From contig DAOOOW010000024.1 in NCBI GenBank assembly GCA_035387885.1, positions 1 to 8,989 of the forward strand: a stretch of 8,989 nucleotides of DNA, in the 5' to 3' direction. The translations under genes and the position numbers were made by a program. The stretch comes from DAOOOW01 sp035387885 (GTDB lineage Bacteria > Patescibacteriota > Patescibacteriia > UBA2196). The notes beneath the pieces are model-generated. The model had not been told where the DNA came from. It did no database searches and worked only from the letters and a program-made list of their open reading frames with translations. Positions 6,787 to 8,989 of this stretch are shown here, one piece after another (the stretch's first letter is position 1; every line of letters begins with the position of its first letter).

Positions 6787-7899
6787 TTATTTGACCACAT
6801 ACATCATAGACCCCAGATTTCTGACTCGGCCTTTCATTTCCATAAGTGTAAGTGTACTATTTAAAAGCGCTGTGTCAAGTTTTGTTAAACGGACGAGTTC
6901 ATCAACGTGTATTGGTTCGCCAGATAAATTTTCCAAAATTTTAGCTTCTTCCAAAGAATCTGGTACAATTTTTTTAGTCATAACAAACTCTTTAACTAAA
7001 TTTAAATTTAAAGCTTCTAAAATATCATCGGCGCCAGTAACCAATTTAGCACCCATGCGAATTAAATTATTAGGCCCGAATGAATTAGCACTATAAATTG
7101 AACCAGGAATAGCAAACACTTCCCTGTTTTGTTCTAAAGCAAATCTGGCTGTCAGTAAAGCTCCAGAACTTTCTGGTGCTTCTATAACTAAAATTCCTAG
7201 TGATAGGCCAGAAATAATTCTATTTCTTTGAGGAAAATTACCTTTTAATGGTTCAGTACCAGGAGCATATTCTGAAACCAACAATCCGTCATTGGCCACA
7301 ATTTTTTCACTTAAATATTTATTAAAAGCTGGATAAATATTTTTTGAGTCTAAACCAGAACCCAAAACTGCAATAGTTCTACCTTTAACTTCCAAAGTGG
7401 CTTCATGCACCATAGAATCAATGCCTAAAGCTAATCCGGAAACGATTACCAAACCCTTATTAGTCAATTCTCTAACAATTTCTGGTGTCACTCTAGCCCC
7501 ATATGGAGAATATTTTCTAGTCCCTACTACGCCTAAAGAAAATTCATCAGCTTCTAAATTTAATGTACCTTTAAAAAATATAACTGGTGGTGGATTATAA
7601 ATTTCTCGCAATAGTTTAGGGTAAAATTTATCTTCCAAAGTCACGGCATGAATATTTTCTTGTTTCATTTGTTCTAATAATTGTTCCAAATTTATTTCTT
7701 GTCTTTTAGATAACATACCTAAAACTATATCTTCCTCCACTCCAGCCGCTATAAAATCCATTGCTTCACCAGACCAAGCTATTTTCAAAGAACCAAAATA
7801 TCTTAAAATTTTTCTTAAACGGACCGGACCAACTTTGGGTAATTTTAAAAAAGCTAGCCAATATTTTAATTCTGGATTGGGAGCAAATTCATTAGCCAT
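6787..7899 (-). CDS. dprA: DNA processing protein DprA (Smf)
   Basis: This 370-residue protein is a full-length DprA. DprA binds incoming single-stranded DNA in the cytoplasm during natural transformation and loads RecA onto it. The N-terminus (~10-65) has a helix-hairpin-helix-like region (LKLPKVGPVRLRKILRYFGS). The Rossmann-like core (~85-295) carries the family motifs GVVGTRKYSPYG (123-134), IVSGLALGIDSMVHEAT (152-168), VLGSGLD (178-184), FPQRNRIISGLS (222-233), ESSGALLTARFALEQNREVFA in parts (243-263) and NNLIRMGA (277-284). The C-terminal ~55 residues (~315-368) fit the winged-helix domain (EPIHVDELVRLTKLDTALLN, 328-347). It is first in the minus-strand series, followed by topA after 152 nt, and is divergent from an unrecognised two-gene cassette. 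The ATG at 7897-7899 lacks a Shine-Dalgarno; no better upstream start is seen. In CPR-like organisms DprA fits known DNA uptake; no other competence gene is in the window. Confidence 0.97.
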   Translation of the reverse strand: MANEFAPNPELKYWLAFLKLPKVGPVRLRKILRYFGSLKIAWSGEAMDFIAAGVEEDIVLGMLSKRQEINLEQLLEQMKQENIHAVTLEDKFYPKLLREIYNPPPVIFFKGTLNLEADEFSLGVVGTRKYSPYGARVTPEIVRELTNKGLVIVSGLALGIDSMVHEATLEVKGRTIAVLGSGLDSKNIYPAFNKYLSEKIVANDGLLVSEYAPGTEPLKGNFPQRNRIISGLSLGILVIEAPESSGALLTARFALEQNREVFAIPGSIYSANSFGPNNLIRMGAKLVTGADDILEALNLNLVKEFVMTKKIVPDSLEEAKILENLSGEPIHVDELVRLTKLDTALLNSTLTLMEMKGRVRNLGSMMYVVK

Positions 7900-7905
7900 G
7901 GTGAT

Positions 7906-7939
7906 TTGACATTATTGTATTTTTGCTATTTAATATAAT
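7906..7939 (+). promoter_or_regulatory. Promoter of the two-gene cassette
   Basis: A perfect -35, TTGACA (7906-7911), is followed after 17 bp by TTTAAT (7929-7934) and immediately by a consensus TATAAT (7934-7939). The TATAAT would need a 22-bp spacer from this -35, so which -10 is used is unclear. Predicted start sites fall near 7941-7946, giving a leader of about 57-62 nt to the ATG at 8003. Confidence 0.6.
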
Positions 7940-7966
7940 CATACTATGAAACTAAAAATTGAGCAA
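7938..7966 (-). promoter_or_regulatory. Possible dprA promoter, overlapping the divergent promoter
   Basis: The minus strand has TTGCTC (7961-7966), a 17-bp spacer and TATGAT (7938-7943), giving a leader of about 31 nt. The -10 overlaps the TATAAT of the opposite promoter, so polymerase could not occupy both at once. A second -10-like hexamer, TACAAT (7914-7919), lies closer to the ATG. Confidence 0.4.
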
Positions 7967-7989
7967 AAAAATATGACACTAAAAAATTT

Positions 7990-7994
7990 GGAGG
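7990..7994 (+). promoter_or_regulatory. Strong ribosome binding site GGAGG that sets the start at 8003
   Basis: GGAGG is placed 8 nt before the ATG at 8003-8005, ideal spacing. In-frame ATGs upstream at 7946 and 7973 have no such site. This supports a 79-residue product rather than a 98-residue one. Confidence 0.75.
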
Positions 7995-8002
7995 TAAAAA
8001 AT

Positions 8003-8242
8003 ATGTCTATTCAAAAATCACGAGACATCCTGCTAGAAGAAATGCAATTGGATTTACTGGAAACACCTGAAGAAACAGCCGCTAAGTTAAAAGCTGCAGC
8101 TGCTCAAGAAAAAGTAAAAAAAGTAAAAGAAGCAAGAGATAAAAAATGGAATATAGATCGACGAAAAACCCTAGAAACAGACAGAGCCTCCGGTAAAAGA
8201 CCAGCCAGAACAAGTGATCCTGAGTGGTATAAAAAATATTAG
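8003..8242 (+). CDS. Hypothetical small charged helical protein, 79 residues
   Basis: I do not recognise this protein. The start at 8003 is chosen because GGAGG lies 8 nt upstream; an in-frame ATG at 7946 would add 19 residues (MKLKIEQKN...), but sits at the predicted transcription start. The product begins MSIQKSRDILLEEMQ. It has an amphipathic, Leu/Glu-rich N-terminal third (~5-20), an Ala/Lys/Glu stretch likely to be helical or coiled-coil (~22-47, ETAAKLKAAAAQEKVKKVKE), and a basic tail (KKWNIDRRK, then SGKRPARTSDPEWYKKY). There is no signal peptide, membrane segment or Cys, so it is probably cytosolic. The alternation of acidic and basic residues would suit binding to nucleic acid or to the partner protein. 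It ends in TAG, whose last base begins the ribosome binding region of the next gene, so the two are probably translated together. It could be an antitoxin, chaperone or regulator; nothing in the sequence decides. Confidence 0.72.
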   Translation: MSIQKSRDILLEEMQLDLLETPEETAAKLKAAAAQEKVKKVKEARDKKWNIDRRKTLETDRASGKRPARTSDPEWYKKY

Positions 8243-8245
8243 AGG
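8241..8245 (+). promoter_or_regulatory. Ribosome binding site AGAGG that sets the start at 8253
   Basis: AGAGG, followed by TG, overlaps the TAG stop of the upstream gene and lies 7 nt before the ATG at 8253-8255. An in-frame ATG at 8214, inside the upstream gene, has no comparable site. This favours a 208-residue product and translational coupling. Confidence 0.72.
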
Positions 8246-8252
8246 TGAAAAA

Positions 8253-8879
8253 ATGCCAAAACAAGAAGTTGATTTAAGTCAAACAAGAACAGTCCAAATT
8301 GGATCTGAAATATTTGTCACTAAATTTGCCAGATGCCCAGGTAGTAATGAAATAGATATTGAATATGTTGGTGTTGTCTGGAAAAATAAAAAAGAAGAAC
8401 CATGGATTGTTTTTGGACGTGATAGCAAGGGCAATGTAATGGCTACTAACAGACGAGGCAATCAAAAAAAACACACGTGGGTTAATGTACCGGAAAAAAT
8501 TTTTGATTTAATGCGTCTTGTAGCTAGAGATCATTTCCATTGGCACGAAAGTTTAAACATAAAAGTCTGGAATGAAATTATTTATCCGGGCTTATTACCT
8601 CCGGGAAAAGGAAAAACAAAATTCCAACCAGCTAAAAATCCTGGTGGTCTAACCGCAGAACGTCCAGAACCTGATCTTTTTGTAGATCAAGAGTCAATAC
8701 AAGATGCTGAAAGCGCACGTCTTTATCGCCGCTATCACGGCCCGCGTAAATCTGATCACAGCCTTCATGGATTAACATCTGGCAAAAAGACAACACGCCC
8801 CAGACGGGGCAAAGATTACGACCAAATGGAGGATCAAGGGCAAGAAACATTGCCTCTTGATGATCCTCTAAATTTCTAA
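8253..8879 (+). CDS. Hypothetical protein, 208 residues, second gene of the cassette
   Basis: I do not recognise this family. It starts MPKQEVDLSQ at 8253. Residues ~10-80 look beta-rich (TVQIGSEIFVTKFARCPG, then IDIEYVGVVWKNKKEEPWIVF and GNVMATNRRG), consistent with a small barrel. A helical segment follows (~81-110), containing a His/aromatic cluster DHFHWHE (93-99) that could bind metal. The C-terminal ~90 residues are low in hydrophobic residues and rich in Gly, Pro, Arg, Lys and Asp (LPPGKGKTKF, RLYRRYHGPRKSDHS, KKTTRPRRGKDYD), then end acidic (PLDDPLNF). This tail is probably disordered and may contact nucleic acid. There is no signal peptide or membrane span. It lies 10 nt after the 79-residue gene and is closed by an intrinsic terminator overlapping its stop, so the pair is a complete unit. 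A DNA- or RNA-associated role is conceivable, but this is an inference from charge only. Confidence 0.78.
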   Translation: MPKQEVDLSQTRTVQIGSEIFVTKFARCPGSNEIDIEYVGVVWKNKKEEPWIVFGRDSKGNVMATNRRGNQKKHTWVNVPEKIFDLMRLVARDHFHWHESLNIKVWNEIIYPGLLPPGKGKTKFQPAKNPGGLTAERPEPDLFVDQESIQDAESARLYRRYHGPRKSDHSLHGLTSGKKTTRPRRGKDYDQMEDQGQETLPLDDPLNF

Positions 8880-8910
8880 AGGACGCCAGTATCATTACGC
8901 GTCCTTTTTT
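8878..8910 (+). terminator. Intrinsic terminator of the two-gene cassette
   Basis: A perfect 9-bp stem, AAAGGACGC (8878-8886) with GCGTCCTTT (8899-8907), encloses a 12-nt loop and runs into a T-tract (8905-8910). The left arm begins inside the TAA stop codon. It may also work, more weakly, for a minus-strand gene ending at 8917. Confidence 0.85.
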
Positions 8911-8916
8911 ATTACT

Positions 8917-8989
8917 TTAAATTTTGCTTAAAAAAATCTGAATTCTATTCCAAAGTGCAACATTAGGTTTTTGATTTAAATATTTCATA
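8917..8989 (-). CDS. Possible 3' end of a convergent gene entering from the right
   Basis: A minus-strand frame is open from the right edge to a TAA at 8917-8919 and would encode the C-terminal residues MKYLNQKPNVALWNRIQIFL followed by SKI. The Met is internal or could be a start. Position supports it: it would end just before the terminator hairpin, as convergent genes often do. An open frame of 24 codons is not strong evidence, and no family can be assigned. Confidence 0.35.
   Translation of the reverse strand, partial: MKYLNQKPNVALWNRIQIFLSKI

Noticed and set aside
6791..7600. Plus-strand open frames opposite dprA
   Set aside because: They are antisense to the conserved DprA core and winged helix; the residues mirror dprA codons and no start signals are present.
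8082..8110. GCAGCTGCTC-like local palindrome in the 79-residue gene
   Set aside because: It is explained by the Ala-rich codons of the AAAAQE stretch.
8082..8895. Minus-strand open frames of 60-87 codons opposite the two-gene cassette
   Set aside because: The plus-strand pair has a promoter, ribosome binding sites and a terminator. The minus-strand frames have none, and their Leu/Phe-rich products reflect antisense of Lys/Glu-rich genes.
1..8989. Recoded UGA (glycine) as in Gracilibacteria/SR1
   Set aside because: No gene here needs an in-frame TGA to be read through, and Gly-rich proteins use ordinary Gly codons. No gene ends in TGA either, but six stops are too few to mean anything.

Overview
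The window is an AT-rich bacterial chromosome segment with compact genes and standard stop codons (TAA, one TAG). Several traits together suggest a Candidate Phyla Radiation (Patescibacteria) organism. Secreted proteins carry a C-terminal peptidoglycan-binding-like domain after an Ig-like domain of a style common in that group. An exported protein resembles phage-tail-fibre or S74-associated surface proteins. Most genes lack a Shine-Dalgarno site. Intergenic regions are very AT-rich and low in complexity. The placement is an inference from style; no rRNA or other phylogenetic marker was compared.

Minus-strand block, read right to left. dprA (6787-7899) encodes the ssDNA-binding RecA loader of natural transformation. 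A 152-nt AT-only-like spacer with inverted repeats follows, then topA (4379-6634), DNA topoisomerase I with four zinc ribbons. The dprA-topA order is conserved in many bacteria. Just after the topA stop is a GC-rich palindromic REP/MITE-like element (4215-4374). Next come a BcrC-like PAP2 phosphatase (3614-4171), likely recycling undecaprenyl pyrophosphate, and 16 nt later a 946-residue exported beta-propeller protein ending in a peptidoglycan-binding-like domain (757-3597). Last is an exported surface protein, cut by the left edge (1-695), with its own extended -10 promoter and a perfect DnaA-box 9-mer in its leader. This part reads as an information-processing pair followed by a cell-envelope group.

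Plus-strand block. Divergent from dprA is a self-contained cassette of two genes I do not recognise: a 79-residue charged helical protein (8003-8242) and a 208-residue protein (8253-8879). It has a promoter overlapping the dprA promoter, strong ribosome binding sites on both genes (unlike the minus-strand genes) and a clear intrinsic terminator. It is the best candidate here for something undescribed. A short open frame at the right edge (8917-8989, minus) may be the 3' end of a convergent gene.
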